Assembly: GCA_964345295.1 (NCBI GenBank)
Contig: CAYFQG010000011.1
Span: 1 to 41,983 of the forward strand
Reading direction: 5' to 3'
DNA: 41,983 bases
DNA from: JASBZA01 sp964345295
Lineage (GTDB): Bacteria; Bacillota; Clostridia; Saccharofermentanales; Fastidiosipilaceae
Made by a program: the position numbers and the translations under genes
In this document: positions 34,129 to 41,983 of the stretch, piece by piece
Layout: every line of letters starts with the position of its first letter
Position numbering within the stretch: position 1 is the first letter of the stretch
The notes under the pieces: model-generated
Told to the model about the DNA's origin: nothing
Databases searched by the model: none
What the model saw: only the letters and a program-made list of their open reading frames with translations

Positions 34129-37100
34129 TTATTCAAATTTTTCGACCTGGCTAAAGAGTCTTCTGAGTCTTTCCGGCACGCGATTTAATGGTTGCCCCTG
34201 ATTTAACCACAAGAGGTGGGCGTTGACTCCGGCGTTGAAATGGATTTGGCCGTGGTACTCTTCCAGGGCCAAAAGCTTAGACAATTCCAGCATATTGGGT
34301 CTGGCCTTTTGGCCGAACGCCATGTAAATATGCTTGTCTCTAATCTCAATCTGTTCTATGCCCATGAGTCCGGCTCTGGACTTCACATAGGAGATGTCGG
34401 CCAAAGTATAAGTCGCCTGAGGCAACTCACCGTAGCGGTCACTTAGCTCATCTAAAACATCGTAGTAGTCCGCCAAATTCTCGATATCCATAATGCGTCG
34501 ATACATGTCCATACGTTGGCCTTCGTCCGGAACCAAGTCGGGCGGAATATAAGCGTCCAAGGATAAGGCAATCTGGGTCTGGACTGCCTTGGGGGCCTGA
34601 TAGGTCGATTCGTCCAAAGAAGAAGCACCGGCGGCCTTCTCTTCTTCCCCATCTTCCTTTGAGGCCTTAATCCGGACCGGCTTAGTGGCCTGCTCTTCGG
34701 ATTCTCCTTGAAGATTTTCCTTAAGCTTTTCTTCGGCCAGGAGGTTTTCCACTTCTTCTTCCAGCATCTGGACATAAAGCTCATAACCTATAGCCGCCAT
34801 ATGGCCATGCTGCTCGGCACCCAAGAGGTTACCGGCGCCTCGAACCTCCAGGTCTCGAAGTGCAATCCTAAAGCCCGCACCTAATTCGGTGTACTCCCGG
34901 ATAGCGGCCAGACGTTTCTGTGCGTCCTCATTCATGACCTTGTCTTTTTCATATGTAATATAGGCATAGGCTTGGCGACCCGAACGGCCGACTCTGCCCT
35001 TTATCTGATAAAGCTGCGACAGACCCAGACGCTCGGCCATGGTCACAATCAGGGTATTGACATTGGGCATATCGATACCGGACTCAATAATCGTCGTGCA
35101 AAGCAGGATATCGGCTTCGCCTTGGACGAAAGAGTGGATAACATCCTCCAGCAAGCGTTCCGGCATTTGGCCGTGGGCGACCAGAATACGGGCCCCGGGC
35201 AGAAGTTTCTCCAGCTTCTCGGCCTCTTGATTAATCTTTCTGGTGTTATTAAATAGATAGAAAACCTGGCCGCCTCGGCCGATTTCTCTTTGAATAGCAT
35301 CGCCTATGACGTCTTCTTGATATTCCATGACAAAGGTCTGGACCTCTCGCCTGTCCTGGGGCGGCTCTTCGATGACGGAAATATCTCGCACCCCCGCCAA
35401 GGACATGTGAAGGGTTCTGGGGATGGGCGTCGCACTTAAAGCCAAGACATCAATATTAGGATAGAGGGCCTTGATTTTCTCTTTATCGTTCACGCCGAAA
35501 CGCTGCTCCTCGTCGATAACGAGGAAGCCCAAGTCCTTAAACTGAACATCATCGGACAAAATCCGGTGGGTCCCGATGACAACATCGATATCGCCGGTCC
35601 GAAGCCCTCTCAAGGTCTTCTTCTGCAAAGCCGGCGAGGCAAAACGTGAAAGATGGCCTACCCGAACCGGAAAATTACCTACCCGTTCCAGGAAGTTTTC
35701 ATAATGCTGCTGAGCCAAAACCGTAGTCGGAGCCATAAGGGCTGCCTGTTTACCGCCGTTAACCGCTTTAAACATGGCACGGAAAGCGACCTCGGTCTTG
35801 CCGAAACCGACGTCTCCTATAAGGAGCCGGTCCATGACCTTGTCCTTTTCCATATCGGCTTTAACTTCGGCAATGGCTTGAAGCTGATCATCGGTCTCTT
35901 CAAAGGGGAAACTATGGGCAAACTCTTCATCCCAAACCGTGTCCGGTGGGAAGGCATAGCCTTTAACCCGGCTTCGTTCGGCATAGAGTTTAACCAGGTC
36001 ATAGGCCAAAGCCTTGATAGACTCTCTGGCTCTACTCTTTAATTTATTCCATTCGCCTCCGCCCAAAGAGGACAGCTTGGCCTGGCTGCCACCCGTGGCA
36101 ACATAACGGCGCAACTGGTCCAAAGACTCAACGGGCACATAAAGTACATCGTTGTCTTTATACTGCAGTTCAATATAGTCGTGTTTGGACCCGTCTATCT
36201 CCAGGGTCTTAATGCCTACGTAACGCCCTATACCGTGGACCTCGTGTACTACCAGGTCGCCGACATTCATATCGGAGAAGAAAGCAATAGGAAGGCCTTC
36301 TTGTTTCTTATGTCGTCTTCTCTTTTTCCGCTCCGTGCCAAATACGTCCTGGCTACCTAAGACAAGAAGTCCTGCACCGGGCCATTCAAAACCTCTCCCC
36401 AAAGCTAGGGGAATCAGGCGCTCCACACTGCCGGGTGCTCGTTGTAAAAGCTCCGTATGCATGCGGTCCCGACGATTTTGGTCCAAAACATAGATATAAG
36501 TCTTTTCATTGAGGTTCTGACGCTCTTTTAAGGTTGCGAAAAGTTTATCCTCATAGCCCCTATAATTTTCCGTAGCACGGCTCTGAAGGCTATAGGCCTT
36601 AGACTTAGGAAAACCGCTGCCGGGCTGGCCCAAGAGCGAGAAATTCAGGCAAGAAAAATTCCGGTCCAAGCGTTTCAGGACCTCATGACCTGAAAAGAAA
36701 ATCTCTAAATTAAAGGAGGTCCCCTGGCCTTTTTCTATAAGCTGCTGACTTTGCAGGTAGTGGTCTCTATCATAGGCGTCCATCTTTCGGCTAATGTCGG
36801 GCATTTCCGATAAAATCGGCCGATAGTTGAGCTTCTCCAAGACATCCAAGAAATTCGTTTTCTCGGGGAAAATAAGAGGAATATAGCGGTCCAATACGCC
36901 CGAATCCGAACTATAAAGAATCCTCTCGACTTCCTGCCCGATAAAGGACTCAAAAGTCTCTAAATGAGACGGCGAGAGGCCTTGCTTTTTCATATTTAAA
37001 ATCTGCGACTTGGACCAGGCCTCAAGCTCATGACCCAGTTCTTGCCTCTTAACCTGGCTCAGGTAAAATTCTTTGGCCGGCGGAACCGAAATAGAAGGGC

Positions 37101-37821
37101 AAGGCGCCACCTGGCGCTGGCTTACCGGATCAAAGAAACGCAACTGGTCAATCTCATCATCAAAAAAAGAAATTCTAATGCCGTATAAGTCCAAACGGTC
37201 TTCTTCCGCTTCTTCCTCGGGTACCGGCCTGTCGATAGGGATAATATCCAAAATATCGCCTCTTAAAGCATACTGTCCCGGGGCGTCCACCAAGGGTACT
37301 CTTTCGTAGCCCATGGTCTCAAGTTTCATGCCGGCATCCTGAGGTTCAATAAGTTGACCGAGGCTCAAGGACAAGGTCCTGGATTTCAGGCTGTCGGCGC
37401 TCGGAACCGGTTGGAGCAAGGCCTGGCCGGTCACAATGATAAAGGGTTTTTGGCCCGAAATCAGACGGTTCAACAGGTCCAGCCGCTTACGGTTCGCATC
37501 CATAGAGGAGGCATCAATAGGCGACAACTGGAACTCACGCTCGGGAAAAAGACCGACCGCATCCGGCCAAAAGGCTTCCAGTGCCTCTGCCATTCTCCTG
37601 GCCTGGAGGCTGTCTTGAGCAATAAATACAAGACCCTGGTCCTCATCTTGGGCCAAAGCCAAGGCCGCCGCTATAAAGGCCTGGTGGTTTTCGACGGGAC
37701 CAATCACGTTAAGGTGCTGACCTTTTTGAAAAGCGCCTCTTTGCCAATCGTTAAGGAGCGAAACAAATTTAGGGTCTCTTGAGGCTGCCTCTAAAATCCA
37801 TTTGTAATCTAATACCGACAC
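34129..37821 (-). CDS. mfd: Transcription-repair coupling factor
   Basis: Mfd is an SF2 translocase that removes RNA polymerase stalled at lesions and recruits UvrA. At 1230 residues it is slightly longer than the ~1150-1180 of most. It has the UvrB-like N-terminal region, the polymerase-interacting CarD-like domain DLVVHEVHGIGRYVGIKTLE near 518-540, Walker A GDVGFGKTEVA near 666-676, DEEQ (VIDEEQRFGV), and a TRG-like segment QIKGRVGRSGR. The C-terminal TRCF domain is present. An acidic and lysine-rich insert, about 50 residues, precedes it near 1020-1070. The start is GTG (37819-37821) with a weak AAGAAGG site. It is 16 bases downstream of pth, a conserved pairing. Confidence 0.96.
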   Translation of the reverse strand: MSVLDYKWILEAASRDPKFVSLLNDWQRGAFQKGQHLNVIGPVENHQAFIAAALALAQDEDQGLVFIAQDSLQARRMAEALEAFWPDAVGLFPEREFQLSPIDASSMDANRKRLDLLNRLISGQKPFIIVTGQALLQPVPSADSLKSRTLSLSLGQLIEPQDAGMKLETMGYERVPLVDAPGQYALRGDILDIIPIDRPVPEEEAEEDRLDLYGIRISFFDDEIDQLRFFDPVSQRQVAPCPSISVPPAKEFYLSQVKRQELGHELEAWSKSQILNMKKQGLSPSHLETFESFIGQEVERILYSSDSGVLDRYIPLIFPEKTNFLDVLEKLNYRPILSEMPDISRKMDAYDRDHYLQSQQLIEKGQGTSFNLEIFFSGHEVLKRLDRNFSCLNFSLLGQPGSGFPKSKAYSLQSRATENYRGYEDKLFATLKERQNLNEKTYIYVLDQNRRDRMHTELLQRAPGSVERLIPLALGRGFEWPGAGLLVLGSQDVFGTERKKRRRHKKQEGLPIAFFSDMNVGDLVVHEVHGIGRYVGIKTLEIDGSKHDYIELQYKDNDVLYVPVESLDQLRRYVATGGSQAKLSSLGGGEWNKLKSRARESIKALAYDLVKLYAERSRVKGYAFPPDTVWDEEFAHSFPFEETDDQLQAIAEVKADMEKDKVMDRLLIGDVGFGKTEVAFRAMFKAVNGGKQAALMAPTTVLAQQHYENFLERVGNFPVRVGHLSRFASPALQKKTLRGLRTGDIDVVIGTHRILSDDVQFKDLGFLVIDEEQRFGVNDKEKIKALYPNIDVLALSATPIPRTLHMSLAGVRDISVIEEPPQDRREVQTFVMEYQEDVIGDAIQREIGRGGQVFYLFNNTRKINQEAEKLEKLLPGARILVAHGQMPERLLEDVIHSFVQGEADILLCTTIIESGIDMPNVNTLIVTMAERLGLSQLYQIKGRVGRSGRQAYAYITYEKDKVMNEDAQKRLAAIREYTELGAGFRIALRDLEVRGAGNLLGAEQHGHMAAIGYELYVQMLEEEVENLLAEEKLKENLQGESEEQATKPVRIKASKEDGEEEKAAGASSLDESTYQAPKAVQTQIALSLDAYIPPDLVPDEGQRMDMYRRIMDIENLADYYDVLDELSDRYGELPQATYTLADISYVKSRAGLMGIEQIEIRDKHIYMAFGQKARPNMLELSKLLALEEYHGQIHFNAGVNAHLLWLNQGQPLNRVPERLRRLFSQVEKFE

Positions 37822-37837
37822 GATGAACCTTCTTTAG

Positions 37838-38455
37838 CTAAGCATTAAAACGGGTCATGGCAAGCTCAAGACCGTCTGTCAAATAGGTTTCCACAATCGA
37901 AGTCACCTTGGGCCAAACCGGTTTCAACGTCTCTTCTTCGGCCAAAGAGAGCCTGCCTAAAACATAGTCGATAATATCGATATATTCCGGCTGGGGGCCG
38001 ATTCCTAAACGAATTCTGGGGAAATCTTCCGTCCCTAAGGACTTTTTCACCGACTTCATGCCGTTATGAGAGCCTGCTCCCCCCTTATTTCTGATACGGA
38101 TATGGCCTAAGTCAATATCAATATCGTCGTAAATAACCATGATATTTTGAGAGGGCACCTTGTAATAATTCTGCAACATACTGATGGCATCACCGCTGCT
38201 GTTCATAAAAGTCTGAGGCTTAACCAGGAGGACTTTTCGCCCCTTAATCGTAACCTGACTAGTCAGGGCCATAAATTTGCTTTTCTGCCAGTTTCCCTTG
38301 TAATGTTGGGCCAAAGTATCCACGGCCATAAAACCCATGTTATGCCTGGTGTTCTCGTATTCCTTGCCCGGATTTCCCAAACCGCACAACAAAATGAGCC
38401 CTTCATCAGGCTCTGACTTAAGAAACATATTTCTTCTACTATTTTTGTCAAACAA
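37838..38455 (-). CDS. pth: Peptidyl-tRNA hydrolase
   Basis: Pth releases peptides from prematurely dropped peptidyl-tRNA. The family motif GLGNPGKEYENTRHNMGF begins at residue 25, with the catalytic histidine at 38, and FMNSSGDAISMLQNYY and VIYDDIDIDLGHIRIR follow. I use a TTG start (38453-38455) because AAGGAG lies seven bases upstream; it adds about ten residues to the family core. An internal ATG at 38426-38428 is an alternative and would give a length nearer the usual 185-195. The gene leads the pth-mfd operon and borders the DnaA-box region. Confidence 0.95.
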   Translation of the reverse strand: MFDKNSRRNMFLKSEPDEGLILLCGLGNPGKEYENTRHNMGFMAVDTLAQHYKGNWQKSKFMALTSQVTIKGRKVLLVKPQTFMNSSGDAISMLQNYYKVPSQNIMVIYDDIDIDLGHIRIRNKGGAGSHNGMKSVKKSLGTEDFPRIRLGIGPQPEYIDIIDYVLGRLSLAEEETLKPVWPKVTSIVETYLTDGLELAMTRFNA

Positions 38456-38486
38456 AGTGCTTCTCCTTGTTTTGTCAACTCGCTAG

Positions 38487-38495
38487 ATTATAACA
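38487..38495 (-). promoter_or_regulatory. Extended -10 promoter for pth-mfd
   Basis: On the minus strand TGTTATAAT is a perfect extended -10 (TGnTATAAT) 32 bases upstream of the pth TTG. The expected -35 position is weak, which an extended -10 can tolerate. Confidence 0.6.
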
Positions 38496-38539
38496 TGTAG
38501 GCCCTTGAAATACTCCTGTAATCTTCATGAAATATTATT

Positions 38540-38744
38540 TTGTCCACGGTCCGCGTACAGATTCCTTGACAAGGTCTTGTTCGGCCATTTTAGCTAAGGC
38601 CAAAGAAAAGCTGTTGATAAATGTGGAAACTGTGGATAACTTTGTGGACAGGTGTTCTTATCGGCCTAAATTTGTTAGTACATTGTAAAAATTCTTAAAT
38701 ATTCTTTGAATTGTCCACAATGTGCTTTTTGTACACCGTCCACA
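38540..38744. other. DnaA-box cluster in AT-rich gap, candidate origin of replication
   Basis: The 355-base gap between pth and the MBL gene holds repeated DnaA-box-like 9-mers (consensus TTnTCCACA). Exact matches are TTATCCACA on the minus strand at 38631-38639 and TTGTCCACA on the plus strand at 38711-38719. One-mismatch sites are at 38540-38548 (plus), 38612-38620, 38622-38630 and 38643-38651 (all minus). A weaker one is at 38736-38744. Four minus-strand sites are nearly tandem, 9-12 bases apart. Between the two groups, 38652-38710 is very AT-rich, as expected for an unwinding element. Most genes left of it run leftward, away from it. There is no dnaA in the window. Confidence 0.55.
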
Positions 38745-38748
38745 AGAG

Positions 38749-38777
38749 AAAAACAGGGGACTTAAATCCCCTGTTTC
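38749..38777 (-). terminator. Terminator after the MBL-fold hydrolase gene
   Basis: ACAGGGGA (38753-38760) pairs with TCCCCTGT (38767-38774) around a six-base loop, and on the minus strand the hairpin is followed by TTTTT (forward A run at 38749-38753). It ends the gene at 38811 and lies between it and the DnaA boxes. Confidence 0.75.
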
Positions 38778-38810
38778 TCGAAAATTGCTTTTGAAATATT
38801 GAAAATCCTG

Positions 38811-39551
38811 TTAAAGCCGGTCCAGATTTACCCTTTGGCCGGGTGTGGTCAGGCCCAAAATTTGTGTTTTTTTACCGACTTCTTCGCCCAACAAATCCGG
38901 CAACTTAACTCCACCGTTCAGATGATCGGGTACCAGATAGTCTGTATCCGCATGGTCTAAAAATACTTCGGCGCCCAACAGGGCCTTGGGCCCCAGGCGC
39001 AAATCTACCGGAATCATGCTGAGCCAAATTCGGTCCCCGTTTAAAAGATTCTCTAATAAGGATAGTTCCTTTAGATAGGCCGCTTCCATTACGCGGTCGG
39101 TATCCTTCTCTTCCCAATCCCAGAAATTAAGGTCACCGGCATGAAAAACCGGGCCGTCTGTCGTCCGAAGTAAGAAAGACGAACCCTCATCGGTCGATCC
39201 CAAAACATCCAGTGAAATGAGACCGGTCCTCTCTCTTTCCTCATCCGAAAACGGATGTGAAAAACCCTTCTTAACCTGGTAGACTCTATCGCTTTCTCGC
39301 GGCACATAATTAGGTGGCATAGGGCAGGTTTCATCCAGGAAGTAGCTACAAGTCCCCGGATGGTCAAAATCCAATATCTCAGAATTCCAATGGTCATAGT
39401 GACCGTGCGAAACAAAAAAGTAAACCGGCTTGGTGGTCGTGGTATAACGGGACAGAATTTCGGCCGGGTCATTGAAGAAATCAAAAACCAGGACCGCCTT
39501 GTCCAGCTCCAACAAAAAGCCGCTGTGGTTTAATAAAAACAATTGCTTCAC
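38811..39551 (-). CDS. MBL-fold metallohydrolase
   Basis: A metallo-beta-lactamase-fold hydrolase of 246 residues. I place the start at GTG (39549-39551), giving MKQLFLLNHSGFLLEL, with GAGAGGAG seven bases upstream. An upstream in-frame extension of 104 codons is antisense to the lipoprotein gene and is rejected. The metal site HxHxDH is at residues 49-54 (SHGHYDHW) and a further ligand is in FHAGDLNFWDWE. The closest group appears to be the UlaG-like or uncharacterised MBL proteins whose substrate is unknown. It is a single-gene unit that diverges from the lipoprotein gene. Confidence 0.85.
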   Translation of the reverse strand: MKQLFLLNHSGFLLELDKAVLVFDFFNDPAEILSRYTTTTKPVYFFVSHGHYDHWNSEILDFDHPGTCSYFLDETCPMPPNYVPRESDRVYQVKKGFSHPFSDEERERTGLISLDVLGSTDEGSSFLLRTTDGPVFHAGDLNFWDWEEKDTDRVMEAAYLKELSLLENLLNGDRIWLSMIPVDLRLGPKALLGAEVFLDHADTDYLVPDHLNGGVKLPDLLGEEVGKKTQILGLTTPGQRVNLDRL

Positions 39552-39576
39552 GGACAAACTCCTCTCTAGCTTTGTA

Positions 39577-39609
39577 TTGAAAGATTCTATCATGTATCTA
39601 GTGTATAAT
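39577..39609 (+). promoter_or_regulatory. Promoter for the lipoprotein gene
   Basis: TATAAT (39604-39609) lies 40 bases upstream of the lipoprotein ATG. TTGAAA at 39577-39582 is 21 bases away, which is long for a -35. The -10 is convincing and the -35 is not. Confidence 0.55.
39584..39592 (-). promoter_or_regulatory. Extended -10 promoter for the MBL gene
   Basis: On the minus strand TGATAGAAT fits an extended -10 about 33 bases upstream of the GTG start. It lies within the opposing lipoprotein promoter, so the two divergent genes may compete for RNA polymerase. Confidence 0.4.
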
Positions 39610-39648
39610 TCAGTTATCTTTGGCCTGTAAAGCGGAGGACAAATATAC

Positions 39649-40719
39649 ATGCATAGTTTTAAGAAAAAACTGATGGCCCTGAGCCTGGTATTTCTTGTGG
39701 GACTTAGTGCCTGTAAGGGTAACGGACCCGACGAGGATAAAACCGTCCCGTCCGAATCCACTCCGACTGTAAGTACGGAAGAAAGTGCTCCCACCAGAGC
39801 ACCCTTGTCCACCGATTCGGGCGAAGAGGAAGTGACCGATGCCGCTACGATAAACGAAATCACACGCTACGTCCGTGATACCGTTAACGGTCCCTTCAGA
39901 AGCTATACTGCCTTCCCTAACTTTACCGCCATTAATGAAATTCCTCCTATTGTCTTTGCCGGCAACCGCATGCTCAACCGGGTTACGACCGACTTGGGCT
40001 TGGAAGAAATCAGTCGGACCTCCTACGAGGCTTATCTTAAGGAAAATTTCAATCCTGAAATCAGCCTTCCTTTAAATGCCAATTACAAACTGGCCTATAA
40101 TAAGGAAAAGGACAGTTTTAGTCCTGCACCGGAAGATACCGACCGAAACTTCTCCCCTTTCTCTTATTTCTTAGACTCGGTAGTGACTAAAACCGGCGAC
40201 ACCTACTATTTTGATACCTACGAAATGCAGTACGAATTCGTCAATGCCGAAACCGGCCGTGAGGAAACGGATAATCCCATCGCCCGCATGATCATTGATG
40301 GAGTCACCATAGGTTTCTCCGCTCCCGTCGGAGGCCAGGACCTGCAATTAATAGACTACAGACCTTTGGCCAAAACGCGCTACACCTTGGAGAAAAATGC
40401 CTATGGCAAGTTCAATCTCTTGGCCAGGCAAAGCCTTCCCTCTGACCAAGCTTATAAAGAAGAAGCCAAAAAGCATTTCAATGCGGTACAAGCCCAAAGA
40501 GGAACCGTCTCCGGTGTCGGCTCCAACACATTGGCCGTCCGCAGCTGGGCCAGTATGGAGGCCGGCATTGTAGGCAGCTTAGAGCAAGGAAATCAGGTTT
40601 ACTTCGTCAATGTATTCCCGGACACCGCTTTTTATCTGGCAGCCCCCGCGTCCGATGATCCCGGAATCTTCAACTACGCTTACGGCTTCGGCTTCATGGC
40701 TAAGGATTATATCCACTAA
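39649..40719 (+). CDS. Predicted lipoprotein with SH3-like C-terminal region
   Basis: A 356-residue exported protein. The signal peptide MHSFKKKLMALSLVFLVG is followed by a lipobox LSAC, with the lipidated cysteine at residue 22. Residues 23-70 are a Ser/Thr/Glu-rich linker. The central region (70-280) has no motif I recognise. The last ~75 residues (from GTVSGVGSNTLAVRSWAS, with VGSLEQGNQVYFVNVF) resemble a bacterial SH3 domain, which often binds peptidoglycan. The ATG has GCGGAGGA upstream. Surface-anchored, function unknown. Confidence 0.75.
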   Translation: MHSFKKKLMALSLVFLVGLSACKGNGPDEDKTVPSESTPTVSTEESAPTRAPLSTDSGEEEVTDAATINEITRYVRDTVNGPFRSYTAFPNFTAINEIPPIVFAGNRMLNRVTTDLGLEEISRTSYEAYLKENFNPEISLPLNANYKLAYNKEKDSFSPAPEDTDRNFSPFSYFLDSVVTKTGDTYYFDTYEMQYEFVNAETGREETDNPIARMIIDGVTIGFSAPVGGQDLQLIDYRPLAKTRYTLEKNAYGKFNLLARQSLPSDQAYKEEAKKHFNAVQAQRGTVSGVGSNTLAVRSWASMEAGIVGSLEQGNQVYFVNVFPDTAFYLAAPASDDPGIFNYAYGFGFMAKDYIH

Positions 40720-40759
40720 ATTCTTGAATTTTACTTCTGACAGGACTTAGATTCAGGGT

Positions 40760-41983
40760 ATGGAAAGTGTGGATGAAGAAATAAGTTTACCCTTACTTGG
40801 CCTGAAGGGTGTTTTGACAGGCCTTTTTTCAGGACTCATAGTCGTCTTATATCGTTATATCATCGGTCGGGGAACCGACTTATCCTTAAAAGCCTATCAA
40901 TTGATGCGACAAAAACCCCTCCTGGTCTTGCCCTGGTTGGGTTTTATCGTTTTGGCAGGTTTTATTATCGCCTACCTGGTCCGAAAAGAACCCATGGCGT
41001 CAGGTTCCGGCATTCCCCAAGTAGAAGGGATTTTCTCCCACGGGCTGAAAATTTTGGCCATGCCGGTCATCTTGGTCCGTTTCCTCGCCGGTACGGTGGC
41101 GTCTTTCTTCGGTTTATCGCTGGGCCGTGAAGGCCCCTCTATTCAGATGGGGGCTTGCGGAGGTGAGCTCGTCGGCCAAAAATTCAGTTCTTCCAAAAAA
41201 GAAAAGGGACTCCTTATCACCGGCGGTGCGGCTGCAGGTTTGGCGGCTGCTTTTAACGCCCCTTTATCCGGTTAGGTGCCACCGCTGCCCTTACGGCAGA
41301 CCTGGTTTCCAAAATCTTCTTTGGCACCGTTCCCGAACTAAGCTTTGTCGCTATGCCGGACTTTACCGGTATCCATTATCTTTGGCTCCTCCCACTGGGC
41401 GTGGTATCCGGCCTGGTCGGTTCTCTTATAAATAAGGGACTTTTGGACTTCCAAACTTTGTACGGAAAAATCCCCGCTAAATTCAGACCTGTTGTGGCCC
41501 TGGCCATAGCCTTACCTTGCGGTATATTTTTGCCGGAAGTTTTGGGTGGCGGCAGAAATCTGGTTTCCTTGTCTGAAATGAATCAAGTAGCCCTAAGTAC
41601 CGCTGTCATCTACCTAATTGTAAAGCTGCTTTTCACCTGCACCAGCTTCGGTTCCGGAGCACCGGGCGGTATTTTCATGCCGATTTTGGCCGTAGGGGCA
41701 CTGACCGGCAATGTCTTAGGCCAAATTGCGGTCGGCTTTGGCATGGGCAGTATCTATATCCCCTATTTTGTAGTCTGTGCCATGGCAGGAACCCTGGCTG
41801 CTTCGGTAAAGGCCCCCTTAACCAGTATCCTCCTAATCGCCGAAATGACCGGATCTCTGACGCACATGCTTCCCATAGCGACTTCGGCTATGCTGGCCCT
41901 CTTTATATCCGATAACCTGAAAATCGTACCGATTTACGACGCGCTCCTGGAGCGTATGCCCGGAATCAAGGCTGAAGTAAAAG
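40760..41983 (+). pseudogene. Chloride channel/antiporter (ClC family), broken and cut by window end
   Basis: The first 171 codons encode the N-terminal half of a ClC protein: GSGIPQVEG at 82-90 and LGREGPS with the gating glutamate near 124, ending at NAPLSG then TAG (41273). From about 41275 the family sequence resumes in another frame (ATAALTADLVSKIFFG) and stays open to 41983, including TSFGSGAPGGIFMP and a late helix. The segment that normally joins these (about 20 residues, with an FxxEE motif) is missing. A deletion with a frame change explains it. ClC transporters move chloride, often in exchange for protons. A C-terminal tail may lie beyond the window. Confidence 0.85.

Noticed and set aside
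38811..39863. A 350-residue version of the MBL hydrolase with a long N-terminal extension
   Set aside because: The extra 104 codons are antisense to the lipoprotein gene and cover both promoters; a GTG with a strong ribosome binding site lies at the family's usual start.
1..41983. Mobile elements, CRISPR arrays, tRNA or rRNA genes, prophage
   Set aside because: No transposase or integrase reading frames, repeat-spacer pattern, or RNA-gene signature is visible in the window.

Overview
The window looks like a chromosomal segment of an anaerobic, medium-GC member of the Bacillota (Clostridia or Tissierellia-like). The markers are HPr kinase (hprK), the rapZ-whiA pair, a CBS/DRTGG family II pyrophosphatase, the long form of HPF, and A/G-rich Shine-Dalgarno sequences with sigma-A-type promoters. 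I cannot name the genus. Most genes lie on the minus strand. No rRNA, tRNA, CRISPR array, prophage or insertion sequence is visible.

Layout: 1-3840 holds the str operon, rpsL-rpsG-fusA followed by tuf (cut by the window edge), behind serS. 5177-11055 holds a HAD phosphatase facing a tight operon: unknown helical gene, hprK, murB, rapZ, whiA, trmL. 11151-11706 is an Hsp20 gene with a CtsR-like operator and a terminator. 11710-15106 is a nitroreductase, pyrophosphatase and PTS_EIIC_2-type membrane protein operon. 15165-19054 holds an intact ABC exporter followed by a decayed second one. 19084-20028 is an EamA exporter. 20006-29214 is one long minus-strand operon led by hpf and pcrA, with a YfbR-like nucleotidase, a decayed glucosaminidase, a GtrA-like protein, folC, thrC and a small membrane protein. 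29249-31198 is a graveyard of three gene remnants joined by deletions. 31237-37821 carries gap, an AI-2E-type permease and mfd, with pth upstream of mfd (to 38455). 38456-38810 is a gene-free, AT-rich stretch with a cluster of DnaA-box-like sites. 38811-41983 holds an MBL-fold hydrolase, a lipoprotein and a broken ClC channel gene.

Most intact genes are housekeeping functions: translation, wall synthesis and its control, carbon-catabolite signalling, repair, glycolysis and folate/threonine synthesis. The broken genes are mainly transport, cell-envelope or antibiotic-response functions. Five separate loci show decay (ABC ATPase, its permease, glucosaminidase, BceR/BceB/PflX relics, ClC), which suggests ongoing gene loss.

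I found no convincing new multi-gene system. The best leads are the DnaA-box cluster as a candidate replication origin away from dnaA, the triple-relic fusion, the glycosomal-type GAPDH, and the unknown first gene of the hprK operon.
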